Origin: an uncultured Clostridia bacterium
GTDB lineage: Bacteria > Bacillota > Clostridia > Oscillospirales > Oscillospiraceae
Direction: 5' to 3'
Assembly (NCBI GenBank): GCA_945613045.1
Contig: CALZAG010000088.1
Location: forward strand, 1-6,712
DNA: 6,712 nt
The notes under the pieces were generated by a model. It saw only the letters and a list, made by a program, of their open reading frames with translations, was not told the origin of the DNA and searched no databases. Position 1 is the first letter of the stretch; each line of letters begins with the position of its first letter. The position numbers were made by a program, and so were the translations under genes. Below are positions 6,418-6,712 of the stretch, in pieces.

Positions 6418-6450
6418 AGAAAGCAGAGCTCCAGCTCTGCTTTCTTTTTT
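6418..6450 (+). terminator. Intrinsic terminator of rny
   Basis: AGAAAGCAGAGCT (6418-6430) pairs perfectly with AGCTCTGCTTTCT (6433-6445), giving about 12 bp with a TCCA loop, and A/T pairs can extend the base further. A run of six T (6445-6450) follows. It starts 9 nt after the rny stop codon. Confidence 0.93.
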
Positions 6451-6464
6451 ATCATATTCACAAT

Positions 6465-6494
6465 AAAAAACGGCTGAGTCGAAACTCAGCCGTT
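6465..6494 (-). terminator. Intrinsic terminator of the minus-strand small ORF
   Basis: AACGGCTGAGT (6469-6479) and ACTCAGCCGTT (6484-6494) form an 11-bp stem with a CGAA tetraloop. On the minus strand the stem is followed by TTTTTT (6465-6470), so it acts in that direction. It lies 12 nt past the stop of the 36-residue ORF at 6507-6617 and has no other gene to serve, which supports that ORF being expressed. Confidence 0.9.
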
Positions 6495-6506
6495 AATGAT
6501 TTTAAA

Positions 6507-6617
6507 TTACTCTTCAGGCCACAGTGCATCAGCGATCTTCTGGAAAATTTCGCTCATTTCGGCATCAACACCGGGCAGGCCGTGCAGCCATGCAAGAAAC
6601 TTAATAACCTGTTCCAT
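6507..6617 (-). CDS. 36-residue small protein of unknown function
   Basis: A very short ORF beginning MEQVIKFLAWLHGLPG and ending in ALWPEE. I do not recognise the family. Support for expression comes from context: AAAGGAGA (6624-6631) lies 6 nt before the ATG, and a strong intrinsic terminator lies 12 nt after the TAA, with no other gene to use either. The product looks like two short amphipathic helices separated by a Pro-Gly turn at residues 15-16. It has two tryptophans, no cysteine, no clear signal peptide, and is acidic overall (seven D/E against two K). It may be a paralogue of the ORF cut by the window edge just upstream, with which it shares PG...EIF...I...L. A regulatory peptide, toxin-like or surface-active peptide, or a small protein-interaction module are all possible; nothing here selects among them. 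Confidence 0.7.
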   Translation of the reverse strand: MEQVIKFLAWLHGLPGVDAEMSEIFQKIADALWPEE

Positions 6618-6644
6618 TGTGCTTCTCCTTTCGTATAATACAAC

Positions 6645-6662
6645 TAATCAATTAATCAATTA
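6645..6662. repeat. Short tandem repeat between the two small ORFs
   Basis: TAATCAAT occurs twice in tandem (6645-6652, 6653-6660), followed by TA. It overlaps the stop codon of the upstream small ORF. On the minus strand it reads TTGATTAATTGATTAG, followed by TATTAT (6634-6639). The spacing does not make a good promoter (13 nt from the nearer TTGATT), so it may be simple AT-rich spacer. Confidence 0.35.
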
Positions 6663-6712
6663 CAGATTGAGGTTCTTATCGATCCAATCAAAGATCTCGT
6701 GAAGACCGGGCT
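6660..6712 (-). CDS. C-terminal end of a second small protein, cut by the window edge
   Basis: On the minus strand the last 16 codons read PGLHEIFDWIDKNLNL and end in TAA at 6660-6662, 42 nt before the start of the 36-residue ORF. The start is outside the window, so length is unknown. The frame was chosen because the peptide looks protein-like and resembles the second half of the neighbouring ORF (PGVDAEMSEIFQKIADAL), sharing PG, EIF and a following I and L spacing. The other two minus-strand frames give less plausible ends. Likely co-transcribed with the 36-residue ORF. Function unknown. Confidence 0.5.
   Translation of the reverse strand, partial: PGLHEIFDWIDKNLNL

Noticed and set aside
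6507..6617. The 36-residue ORF as a cyclic-peptide autoinducer (AgrD-like) precursor
   Set aside because: It contains no cysteine and has no AgrB-like gene in view, so the required thiolactone residue is missing.
6634..6662. A promoter directly before the 36-residue ORF (TTGATT with TATTAT)
   Set aside because: The spacing is 13 nt from the nearer TTGATT, and the hexamer at 17 nt is GTAATT, a poor match. Co-transcription from upstream of the window is simpler.
6496..6702. A 68-codon plus-strand open frame covering the right end
   Set aside because: It is antisense to the small ORFs, which have a ribosome binding site and a terminator in the right orientation. The plus-strand frame has neither.

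Overview
The window looks like chromosomal core-type sequence from a low-to-mid-GC anaerobic Firmicute, most likely a clostridial gut lineage of the Oscillospiraceae/Ruminococcaceae kind. The coding regions are GC-rich and the intergenic gaps AT-rich. Shine-Dalgarno sites are strong AGGAGG types, the promoters are near-consensus sigma-A type, and the gene set fits: RNase Y, a YceD-rpmF pair, a PepSY lipoprotein-like protein and a DUF4015 protein. The lineage is inferred from style and content, not proven. I see no mobile element, CRISPR array, tRNA, rRNA or phage gene.

Layout. Positions 1-630 (minus strand) hold a YceD/DUF177 gene followed by the first 13 codons of rpmF (ribosomal protein L32), read from a perfect TTGACA-17-TATAAT promoter. 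Diverging from it is a small membrane-anchored PepSY-domain gene (764-1069, plus), which ends in a GC-rich palindromic terminator shared with the convergent gene that follows. Positions 1102-2642 (minus) are a two-gene unit: rpiB (sugar-phosphate isomerase), then a membrane-anchored DUF4015 (glycosyl-hydrolase-like) protein whose start region overlaps the rpiB stop. After a 178-base gap comes a large minus-strand membrane glycosyltransferase of the protein O-mannosyltransferase (PMT/GT39) type (2821-4569), carrying a discoidin-like beta-sandwich inserted before its DE motif. It diverges from rny (4867-6408, plus), the membrane-anchored endoribonuclease Y. A leader of about 150 nt rich in stem-loops precedes rny, and a strong terminator follows it.

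The right end (6465-6712, minus) holds two very short genes: a complete 36-residue ORF with a good ribosome binding site and its own terminator, and the last 16 codons of a similar-looking ORF just upstream. They share a PG...EIF...I...L pattern and may be tandem small-protein paralogues.

No single pathway links these genes. Two concern RNA or ribosomes (yceD-rpmF, rny). Three are cell-envelope proteins (PepSY, DUF4015, PMT-like). rpiB belongs to central carbon metabolism. The least explained items are the small ORFs at the right end, the structured rny leader, and the domain insertion in the PMT-like enzyme. I found no clear evidence for a new multi-gene system.
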